Of a stretch of 64,000 nt of DNA, positions 57,372 through 64,000 are shown in pieces (position 1 is the first letter of the stretch; each line of letters begins with the position of its first letter). The stretch comes from Antribacter gilvus (lineage in GTDB: Bacteria > Actinomycetota > Actinomycetes > Actinomycetales > Cellulomonadaceae): assembly GCF_003946865.1 (NCBI RefSeq), contig NZ_QXTH01000015.1, positions 1 to 64,000 on the forward strand, given 5' to 3'. The position numbers and the translations under genes were made by a program. Under the pieces are notes generated by a model. That model had not been told where the DNA came from and searched no databases. It saw only the letters and a list, made by a program, of their open reading frames with translations.

Positions 57372-59758
57372 CCGGCGGCCGGTGGCCGTTCACCCTCCAG
57401 CCGCTGCCCGGAGAGGCGTTCGAGACCTGGCTGCACAGCTACGCCGCCCGTCTCGCGCTGACCCCGAACCGGCTCATCGACGCCCTGGACCTGACCGGAG
57501 CGCTCGGACAGGTCCTACGCGGACGCTGGCAACGCACGCAACCCGACCAACGCACGATCGCCGCGATCGCCGCAGCTGCGGGCCTGGACCCGCAAGCAGT
57601 CCAGGCGATGTTCGACGCGCCGGGGCACGTGCCCCCGCACGCCACCTTCATCGCCTGGGCGCCCCGGACGACCGGCCGGTTCTGCCCGTCCTGCGTGGCG
57701 CAGGGCCGCTGGTCGGCGAACTGGCGGCTGCGGCTGCAGTTCTTCTGCCACGACCACCGCAGCCTGCTGGCCGACCTGTGTCCCGGCTGCCGGTATCTCC
57801 CGGTCGGCTCCCCGGCACGGCCCGAGCTCTGGCCCGGCAGCCCGGCGACGTCCCCCAACCCGCCGTTCACGCCCACCCACTGCCGCTGCGGGCAGGACCT
57901 GCGCCAGGCCCGCCCGCCCCAGTGCGCCGACCCGGACGCCGCAGCGACCGCTCAACGGTCCATCGACACCCTGCTGACCACGATCCGGGACCCCACCTGC
58001 ACCCCTGACCAGCGCCAAGAGGCCCTAGACACGCTCAACGACGTCAGCCTGATCGCCGCGCACGCCGCCGCCGACGGACGCGGCAAGCAGACCGCGGTCT
58101 CCGCACCAGTCCTACGAGCCGAGCCCCTGACCACCGCGGTGGCCATCTTCAACCACGATCGCGGCGCGACGTCGCCAGACCCGCTGCTGGACCTCGTCGA
58201 GTCCCGCGCGCCGCAGCGAAGGACCCGAGGCACCCCACACACCTGGGTGACCGGCAGCCCGAGCCTGCGCACCCGGATCGTCTACGGCCGCACCGAGTCC
58301 ATGACGGCGGTCGACCGGCTCCGCCGCGCCACCAGCCTGCCCACCCCGCGAACCCTCCCGCACCGCCGGGCCGGGCAGACCGACCCCGCCATCGCGCGGG
58401 CCCCGCGCCTGCCGGACCAGATCTGGCCGGTCTGGGCGATCCGCCTCGGTCAGGACACCGGCCGCCAGGGGGCCACCTTCGGGCCCGCAGCGCTGGTCGC
58501 GCTGCTGCTCCCGCACTCCACCCTGCTCCTGAAGCCCACGATCACCGCCCTGGTCAACCCCGCGATCCAGGCGACCACCGTCGCCCACCACATGGTCCGC
58601 CTGCTCAACCAGCCCACCGGCACCACCGCCCTACGCGTCCTGACCGAGCTCGCGTTCGCGATCGACGACCACGACATCCCGATCGACTACGCCCACCGCC
58701 GGCGCCTGTTCGCCGGCACCAGGCTCATCGACGACGACACCTGGCAGCGCGTCGCCCCCACCAGGACCGGCCGCGGACAACACACCCGCAACGCCGACCG
58801 CTACCTCTACGAGCTGCTCACCGGCGGGCACCTCGCCATCGCCGCGCCCCCGCACCAGCTCACCGGCAGCGACGCCCGCCGAGACCAGTACCGAGACTTC
58901 GCCGACTTCATGCCCCTCGACGTCCGCGACGCCCTGCACACCCACGCCCACCAGCTCCTGCGCGACGCCACGATCACCGACGAACCCCTCACCTGGGAAC
59001 CCCCGACCGACTGGGTCACCACGACCGACTGGCCCGGCACCGATCCCGACGACACCGACCCCGCCGAGATCCACCACGCCATCCTCGACCGCCGGGTCCG
59101 CCTGCAACACGTCGCCGACGACCTCGGCCTGACGATCGAACACGTCCGCGCAGTCCTGCACCGCCACCCACTGCCACAGGCAGTAAGCACGCTGCCCCTG
59201 GACCATCGCGTCATCGCGCCGCCCGGCAGGCCGCCGAACCGCCGCTCGACGGACCCGGTCCGCGTCGACCCGGCCTGGCTGCGCGAACAGCACCACACCT
59301 GGCAACGCAGCCTGGCCGACATCGCCGCAGAGATCGGCTGCAACCACAACACGCTCGGCTCGTTCGCCCACACCCACGCCATCGCCGTCCGCCCCTCCGG
59401 CGGCAGCGGCAACATCAACCGGCACGCCACCGGCGGCCGACACCCCTCACAGCTCCCCCAGCCGCTACGCGACGCGCTCCACGGGACCGGTGCCCTCCTG
59501 CGCCTCGAACGGTTCGTCACCCTCGCCCACCAGCCCAGCATCAACCAGACCGCGCAAGCCGTCGGCTGCTCCGCTCCGAACCTGCTCCACCAGCTGGACA
59601 TCCTTGAACACGCCGCCGGAGGACACCTCCTCCAACGAAGCGCCCGAAGCCGTCGCGGCACCACCCTCACACCTCTCGGTCAGGACCTGTGCCACCAAGC
59701 ACAAGAACACCTCGGGATCACACCGATCCTCCCGACGACCCGAAGAGAACCGCCATGA
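57368..59758 (+). CDS. tniQ: Large TniQ-family target-selection protein with extra HTH domains
   Basis: A 796-residue TniQ/TnsD-like protein. The N-terminal ~160 residues are the TniQ domain (LPGEAFETWLHSYAARL...) with zinc-finger pairs CPSC, CHDH, CPGC and CRCG. Several helix-turn-helix segments follow in the C-terminal half: LQHVADDLGLTIEHVRAVL, RSLADIAAEIGCNHNTLGSFA, and a final LysR-like one (INQTAQAVGCSAPNLLHQLDILEHAAGGHLL). The size equals TnsD-type proteins that bind a specific DNA site. It is the only target selector in the element. GC and codon use do not differ from its neighbours. Confidence 0.88.
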   Translation: MTGGRWPFTLQPLPGEAFETWLHSYAARLALTPNRLIDALDLTGALGQVLRGRWQRTQPDQRTIAAIAAAAGLDPQAVQAMFDAPGHVPPHATFIAWAPRTTGRFCPSCVAQGRWSANWRLRLQFFCHDHRSLLADLCPGCRYLPVGSPARPELWPGSPATSPNPPFTPTHCRCGQDLRQARPPQCADPDAAATAQRSIDTLLTTIRDPTCTPDQRQEALDTLNDVSLIAAHAAADGRGKQTAVSAPVLRAEPLTTAVAIFNHDRGATSPDPLLDLVESRAPQRRTRGTPHTWVTGSPSLRTRIVYGRTESMTAVDRLRRATSLPTPRTLPHRRAGQTDPAIARAPRLPDQIWPVWAIRLGQDTGRQGATFGPAALVALLLPHSTLLLKPTITALVNPAIQATTVAHHMVRLLNQPTGTTALRVLTELAFAIDDHDIPIDYAHRRRLFAGTRLIDDDTWQRVAPTRTGRGQHTRNADRYLYELLTGGHLAIAAPPHQLTGSDARRDQYRDFADFMPLDVRDALHTHAHQLLRDATITDEPLTWEPPTDWVTTTDWPGTDPDDTDPAEIHHAILDRRVRLQHVADDLGLTIEHVRAVLHRHPLPQAVSTLPLDHRVIAPPGRPPNRRSTDPVRVDPAWLREQHHTWQRSLADIAAEIGCNHNTLGSFAHTHAIAVRPSGGSGNINRHATGGRHPSQLPQPLRDALHGTGALLRLERFVTLAHQPSINQTAQAVGCSAPNLLHQLDILEHAAGGHLLQRSARSRRGTTLTPLGQDLCHQAQEHLGITPILPTTRREPP

Positions 59759-59779
59759 CCGAGGGAAGCGACAACTTCG

Positions 59780-61222
59780 ATGCCCACCCTGCTCCAGCAC
59801 TCAGCCGAGACACTGAACTTTCTGGTCCCTTTGCTCGGCACTACACCGACAACTTGGCTGCCCAACCGACAGATCAGCTGGGTTCCTACATGCAACGACC
59901 CGATCACCGCCGTCGTGTGCCAGCAGGCCGCCGAGCACACGCAGTCCGCCGTCGGCAGCATCCTCGGCGACCTCGCGGAGGTCATGGGCGATGCGGCCTC
60001 CTGGCTCATCACGAACCTCTGGACGGTGTTCGACGCGACCACCGCCGTCGACCTGACCAGCGACCGGTTCACCTCTGTCTACGGTCTGGTCTTCGGTGTG
60101 GCGGTCTTCCTCATGCTCGCGTTCTTCCTACTCCAGCTCATCACGGGGATGCTGCGCAGAGAGCCTGGGGCGCTGGCCCGGGCGGCCGGGGGGCTGGCCA
60201 AGAGCGCGCTCGGCTCGTTCGCCGTCGTCGCGCTGACCGGCACGCTGCTGGAGATCACCGACCAGGTCTGTGTGGGCATCGTGGCTGCTGCGGGCACCAC
60301 GATGGACGACCTCGGCGCCGACCTGGCCCTGGTCGGGGTGTCGACGACGCTCGCCACGGGTCTGCCCGCCGTCGGCCCGCTCCTGGCGCTTTTCCTCGCC
60401 GGCCTGGCGGTCTCGGCCGCGTTCATCCTGTGGATCTCCCTGCTGGTCCGCAAGGCACTGCTGCTCATGGCCGTCGCGCTGGCACCCCTGGCGCTGGCCG
60501 GGGCGTCCTGGGACGCGACCCGCGGGTGGGTGTCCAGGTGGGCGCAGTTCGTCGTCGCCCTCATCCTGTCCAAGCTCGTCGTCGTGGTGGTGTTCCTGCT
60601 CGCCACCTCGCTGATCACCACGCCGATCGACGGCGACCTCGCGGTGCTGTCGGAGAAGCTGACCGGTGTCGTGCTCCTCGCGGTGGCCGCGTTCGCACCG
60701 TATCTGACCTACAAGGCGATCAACTTCATGGGGTTCGACATGTACCACGCGATGTCGATCGAGCAGGAGAGCAAGGCCGCGCTCAACCGGCCCGTCCCGA
60801 TCACCGTGGGCGCCGCCATGGCCGGAGGGGCCGCAGCACGCAACATCCCCAAGGTCCTCGGGCCCGACGGCGGCGCGGCCGGCACCTCGAGCGGGCGTGC
60901 CGCGTCCCCGGCGGTCGGAGCGTCAACGGGCCGGGCGGCTGGTGGTGCGGCCGGGGCAGCGAAGGCTCGGGCCGTCGGAGCTGGCGCTGCCGTCGCGGTT
61001 CCACTCGTCCTCGGCGCGCAGGCCGCAAAAACAGCCACCACGGCCGGCCCGCGCGCCGGTGCCGCGATCGGCCAGGCCGCCGGCCGGCAGGCGGACCACG
61101 CATCCGCCAGCAGGCCGTCCACGCCCGCTCGTACCGCGCGGCCCTCGCCGGGCGGGCCACCGGCCACCCCACCCGCGCGTGAGGTACCGACGGTGCTCAA
61201 GAACCAGGGGGGTCCGCGATGA
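59780..61222 (+). CDS. TrbL/VirB6-like channel protein with a transposon-derived N terminus
   Basis: A 480-residue polytopic membrane protein like SCO6881/TrbL. A short cysteine-bearing external part (PTCNDPITAVVCQQA) is followed by about seven helices (YGLVFGVAVFLMLAFFLLQLI, LLLMAVALAPLALAG, VVALILSKLVVVVVFLLAT) and an Ala/Gly/Pro-rich cytoplasmic tail. It forms the inner-membrane channel of the conjugation machine. The first ~31 residues (MPTLLQHSAETLNF...) are encoded inside the right end of the Tn7-like element. The original start was probably the TTG at 53264 on the other side. It overlaps the next gene by four bases. Confidence 0.82.
   Translation: MPTLLQHSAETLNFLVPLLGTTPTTWLPNRQISWVPTCNDPITAVVCQQAAEHTQSAVGSILGDLAEVMGDAASWLITNLWTVFDATTAVDLTSDRFTSVYGLVFGVAVFLMLAFFLLQLITGMLRREPGALARAAGGLAKSALGSFAVVALTGTLLEITDQVCVGIVAAAGTTMDDLGADLALVGVSTTLATGLPAVGPLLALFLAGLAVSAAFILWISLLVRKALLLMAVALAPLALAGASWDATRGWVSRWAQFVVALILSKLVVVVVFLLATSLITTPIDGDLAVLSEKLTGVVLLAVAAFAPYLTYKAINFMGFDMYHAMSIEQESKAALNRPVPITVGAAMAGGAAARNIPKVLGPDGGAAGTSSGRAASPAVGASTGRAAGGAAGAAKARAVGAGAAVAVPLVLGAQAAKTATTAGPRAGAAIGQAAGRQADHASASRPSTPARTARPSPGGPPATPPAREVPTVLKNQGGPR
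59843..59871 (-). repeat. Right end of the Tn7-like element
   Basis: Read on the minus strand it begins TGTCGGTT and has AGTTGTCGG 17 nt further in, matching the left end. It lies within the reading frame of the TrbL-like gene. Confidence 0.75.
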
Positions 61223-62673
61223 GCACGCACGCAACGACCACGACGTCGAGCGCCGCCCTGGCGCCGGTGAAGTTCTCCCGCCTGTCCCGGCGGGCGCTGC
61301 TGCTGGGCCTGACCGCCGGACAGGTCATGTGCCTCGCCGCGGGGGTTGTGCCGTTCATCGCCGCCGTGTACCTCGGCGCGGGGATGCTCCTGATGGTGCT
61401 GCCATGGACGCTGGTCGCCTGCGCGGTCGCGCTCGTGCCCGCCGGTGGCCGGTTCGTCGTGGACTGGTTGCCGATCGTGGCCGCCTGGACGTGGCGGAGG
61501 CTGACCGGCCAGCTGGAGTTCAACGCCCGGATCGACCGGCCGCGCCCGGCCGGGACGCTCGCGCTGCCAGGTCGGGCCGCCGCTCTGCGGCTCGTCGAAG
61601 ACCCGCTCACCGGCGCCGCGCTCGTGCACGACCCGCACTCCGCTACCCTGACCGTCACCATCCCGGTCTCCTCAGCCGGGTTCGCCCTACAGGACCCGGC
61701 CGACCAGGCACGTCGCGTCGCCGCCTGGGGGCGGGTCCTGGCGACAGTGTGCCGGTCGGGGCGCATCGCGGCCCTTACCGTGACGGAGCGAACCCTGCCC
61801 GGCTCGGGGGCATCGCTCACCGAGTGGTGGGAGTCGAGCGGAACCGACGACGAGTCTCTGCCCGCCCGGATCTACGGCGAGCTCATCGAACGCGCCGGCC
61901 CGACCGCGGAACGCCACGAGACGACCATCGCCCTGACCCTCGACCTCAAGGCAGCCGCCTCCGCCGTCCGGGCGGCCGGCGGAGGTCTCCCCGGCGCCGT
62001 GGCCGTCCTGCGCCAGGAGACCCAGACCCTGTCGACCGCGCTACGGACCGCCGACCTCACCCCATCCCCGCCGCTCGATACCGCCGCCCTCGCGGTGCGG
62101 CTGCGGACCGCATACGACCCGGCCACAAGACCCATGCTGGAACGGAACCCGGCAGCCGGACGGGACCTCGCAGCGGCCGGGCCGGTCGGGGTGAGCGAGA
62201 CGTGGGGCCAGCTCCAGTCCGACGCCTCGTGGCACACGACCATGTGGATCGCGCAGTGGCCGCAGACCGCGACCCACCCGGGATTCCTCGCCCCACTGAT
62301 CCTGACCAGCGGCGTCCAGCGCACCCTCACCATCCGCTGGGAGCCTGTCCGCGCCGACGCCGCCGCACGCGACCTACGCCGCAAACGGACCAGCCACATC
62401 ACCGAGGCCGCCCAGCGCGCCAAGGTCGGTCAGATCGACGACGCCACCCAGACCGCCGAATACGACGACGTCCTGACCCAAGAGGCGGAACTCGCCGCGG
62501 GGCACGGCGTCCTGCGAGCGATCGGTCTCATCACCGTCACCGCGGCCGACGCCGAGCAGCTCGAGCACGACATCGCCGCTGTGGAGCAGACCGCGATCCA
62601 AGCCGGGTGCGAAACCCGGCGACTGTGGGGGCAGCAGTCGGCCGGCTTTCTCGCCTCGCTCGCGGTCGCCTAA
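61219..62673 (+). CDS. SCO6880-family conjugation protein
   Basis: A 484-residue protein of the actinobacterial SCO6880 family. Two N-terminal membrane helices (LLLGLTAGQVMCLAAGVVPFIAAVYL, MLLMVLPWTLVACAVALV) are followed by a cytoplasmic part that resembles the N-terminal region of VirB4-type proteins (WGRVLATVCRSGRIAALTVTERTLPG...ETTIALTLDLKAA) and a helical end (LEHDIAAVEQTAIQAGCETRRLWGQQ). It has no ATP-binding motif itself; in related elements a separate VirB4/TraC-type ATPase gene follows. Here the operon stops instead. It overlaps the TrbL-like gene. Confidence 0.88.
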   Translation: MSTHATTTTSSAALAPVKFSRLSRRALLLGLTAGQVMCLAAGVVPFIAAVYLGAGMLLMVLPWTLVACAVALVPAGGRFVVDWLPIVAAWTWRRLTGQLEFNARIDRPRPAGTLALPGRAAALRLVEDPLTGAALVHDPHSATLTVTIPVSSAGFALQDPADQARRVAAWGRVLATVCRSGRIAALTVTERTLPGSGASLTEWWESSGTDDESLPARIYGELIERAGPTAERHETTIALTLDLKAAASAVRAAGGGLPGAVAVLRQETQTLSTALRTADLTPSPPLDTAALAVRLRTAYDPATRPMLERNPAAGRDLAAAGPVGVSETWGQLQSDASWHTTMWIAQWPQTATHPGFLAPLILTSGVQRTLTIRWEPVRADAAARDLRRKRTSHITEAAQRAKVGQIDDATQTAEYDDVLTQEAELAAGHGVLRAIGLITVTAADAEQLEHDIAAVEQTAIQAGCETRRLWGQQSAGFLASLAVA

Positions 62674-62732
62674 GGTCTAGGGACCTCCGGCGTCAAACGA
62701 GCGCCACGGGCGTCAGGGCCCGAACTGCACGC

Positions 62733-63602
62733 CTACCAGCCAAAGTCCGAGACGCCTTCGTGCCCCGTGACCCACTGATACGTCACCGATGCGGGCGCCA
62801 CCATCCCGAGTTCAAAGCCGCCCTCCGACGGCGGAGTCGTCGTCGTACAGACCTGAAACCTCACGCTCTGCTGAGTTCCGGGAGCCACATAGATCTCCAC
62901 GTGGGTGGGGTCTGGTGTCGCGATCGCGATCACGGTGGCGTCGTCTGTGTATCCGTTGCGGTAGTCGCCGCTGGGCGGCGCGAAGATGAAGCCTGAAACT
63001 GCCGTGTCGGACTGGTTCGCGACGCCAACGAGCCAGTTCGTGCAGTTGCCGCTCGAGAATCCCTGACCGTACCTATGACCAGCTTCAGGGCCAAGGATCT
63101 GAACACTTCCGATCGGCTCTGCTACCACGGGATCGGGAGTGGTGGCTGCTGGCGGCCGCGCTTCCGTCGTCGAGCCGCAGAGTTGAGCGATGTCAGGGAT
63201 GCCGGGACCCCTGAGCAAGCTACCCGCGATCCAGCCCGCCAATCCGTCGGCATTGACGGGGTACCAGCTTTCAAGCGGGTCGCCGGTCACCCGCACGGAA
63301 GTATTGGGATCGAGTGTGGCAAGGACCGTGGAATCACAGGACGGCTCACTGCGTACCCGGGCCAACGCACTCGTCGACGCCGACGGAAGCGTCGAGGGTT
63401 CACGGGTCGGTGTCCGCACGGGCTCCGACGTCGGCTCCTCGAACACAGGGGCCTCCGGCTCCGGTGATGCGGTTCGGGTTACGACCGGCGCCTCAGACGT
63501 TGTTGGGCCGGACACCGCGCCGTCCGTCGCCGGGCCACAGCCTGCAACGAGCAAGCAGGCACAGGTGATCGCGACGGTGCCCAAGTGTCGGACGACAGTC
63601 AT
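62733..63602 (-). CDS. Lipoprotein with an SH3-like domain
   Basis: A 289-residue exported protein. The ATG at 63602 gives a signal with the lipobox LLVAGC, followed by a Thr/Pro/Glu-rich linker. An SH3_3-type domain (about 80-135: ARVRSEPSCDSTVLATLDPNTSVRVTG...WYPVNADGLAGWIAGSLL) may bind the cell wall. The C-terminal ~130 residues form another beta-rich domain (NWLVGVANQSDTAVSGFIFAPPSG). AGGAAC is upstream; longer starts add only low-complexity sequence. It interrupts the direction of the conjugation operon, and its GC is slightly lower than that of its neighbours. Confidence 0.82.
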   Translation of the reverse strand: MTVVRHLGTVAITCACLLVAGCGPATDGAVSGPTTSEAPVVTRTASPEPEAPVFEEPTSEPVRTPTREPSTLPSASTSALARVRSEPSCDSTVLATLDPNTSVRVTGDPLESWYPVNADGLAGWIAGSLLRGPGIPDIAQLCGSTTEARPPAATTPDPVVAEPIGSVQILGPEAGHRYGQGFSSGNCTNWLVGVANQSDTAVSGFIFAPPSGDYRNGYTDDATVIAIATPDPTHVEIYVAPGTQQSVRFQVCTTTTPPSEGGFELGMVAPASVTYQWVTGHEGVSDFGW

Positions 63603-63781
63603 CGCTTTCACCGCCAGTTCCTGCTCTTTACCCGAGCATCTCGCCACGGTCGAGGATCCGCCAACCAGTAGGGACGTAATCACCCTGTGACTCCTCCGCG
63701 TGGCCTTCGAGACAGCAGTCGCTGGCCGCGCCCCGCTCGCGGTCGCCTTCCCCGTTGGAGTCGGGCACACACCTGTGCCGC

Positions 63782-64000
63782 ATGAGCACCACGAAGTTCT
63801 CCCGAGCCGTCCGGACTGCGGGGACGCTGCGCCTGGAAGTGTGGCACACCAGCCGAGAGCCTGAGCCGCTCCCGGACCGTGGGTTCCGGCAGTCGTACAG
63901 CTACCGGATCACCGACACCTCTGATCCGTCGCATCGACCCGTCGAGGGGGCGGACCTGCGGTCGGGCGTCGGTGACCGGCCGGACGTCGACGCGATGCTC
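63782..64000 (+). CDS. Hypothetical protein, 3' end outside the window
   Basis: An open frame from the ATG at 63782 to the window edge (73 codons, no stop), starting MSTTKFSRAVRTAGTLRLEVW. No motif is recognised in the visible part, which is polar and Arg-rich. Codon use fits the surrounding genes. It is divergent from the lipoprotein gene, with a 179-bp gap that holds no other evident feature. Confidence 0.45.
   Translation, partial: MSTTKFSRAVRTAGTLRLEVWHTSREPEPLPDRGFRQSYSYRITDTSDPSHRPVEGADLRSGVGDRPDVDAML

Larger units (their letters stand above)
53271..59871 (+). mobile_element. Tn7-like transposon without cargo
   Basis: The element starts TGTCGGTT (53271) and ends AACCGACA (59871), an 8-bp terminal inverted repeat with the TGT...ACA ends of Tn7. 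Internal AGTTGTCGG units, probably TnsB sites, occur at 53289 and 53300 on the left and inverted at 59846-59854 on the right; a related unit is at 59768. The flanking 5-mers are GAACA and GATCA, a near target duplication. It carries only tnsA, tnsB, tnsC and tniQ, with no CRISPR genes and no cargo. It lies between two genes of a conjugation operon. Confidence 0.85.

Overview
The window is about 72% GC almost throughout, with many GTG starts, four-base stop/start overlaps (ATGA, GTGA) and -10 boxes placed 6-7 nt before an ATG (leaderless transcripts). This fits a high-GC actinobacterium, probably a Micrococcales-type soil organism; the genus is inference. Roughly the first half looks like a mosaic chromosomal region. 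The second half looks like plasmid or integrative-element DNA.

3-11816: housekeeping and stress genes. They are a proline-rich secreted protein (5' end outside the window), a YdeI-family protein, a BtrH/DUF4872 protein, an R2K-type ATP-grasp enzyme, a SMI1/KNR4-HD fusion, a His-rich CopB-type copper ATPase behind a perfect CsoR-like operator, a DUF418/histidine kinase/response regulator operon, an ArsR-SRPBCC pair with its own operator, and a small alpha/beta hydrolase. A fragment of a paralogue of that hydrolase lies at 4851.

11817-16444: a GC-poorer leader region, then a tight operon of three tandem paralogues. Their C-terminal halves have the actinoporin (sea-anemone pore-forming toxin) pattern: a hydrophobic helix followed by a beta-sandwich. 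A fourth small partner and a strong terminator follow. I regard this as a likely undescribed bacterial actinoporin-like system.

16570-23949: a VOC protein, a small domain protein and a truncated hydrolase mark the edge of an accessory block. The block holds an SMC-like ATPase overlapping a TOPRIM (JetD/DUF2399-like) protein, a minimal Wadjet-like candidate defence pair. Divergent from it is a degenerate resolvase-like protein overlapping a HAD hydrolase.

24166-31654: a lasso-peptide locus. Precursor, cyclase, fused RRE-peptidase and GNAT acetyltransferase run on the + strand. The core, GGSPEAGTEDKRYAYK, resembles the acetylated lasso peptide albusnodin. Divergent from it is an operon of an XRE-Nudix-like regulator, a cupin, an isochorismatase-type hydrolase, an FAD oxidoreductase and perhaps a second GNAT. 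A cluster of palindromes lies between the two units.

31816-44838: a class IV aminotransferase, then a long overlapping operon for a Tad/Flp-type pilus or secretion machine: lipoprotein, secreted protein, SAF/CpaB, CpaE-like, CpaF, TadB, TadC, Flp pilin, two TadE-like proteins, TadG and a LysM-BTAD protein. Convergent to its end is a large secreted toxin with TSP3 calcium repeats and a PD-(D/E)xK nuclease tail (44900-47161). A small acidic gene facing it may be its immunity gene.

47421-64000: a plasmid/ICE backbone (prim-pol, ParB-like, VirB8-position protein, SLT-M23 hydrolase, small membrane proteins, TrbL/VirB6-like and SCO6880-family proteins). It is interrupted by a cargo-free Tn7-like transposon (tnsA, tnsB, tnsC, tniQ; ends at 53271 and 59871). 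The insertion replaced the start of the TrbL-like gene, which now begins inside the transposon's right end. A lipoprotein and a partial gene close the window.
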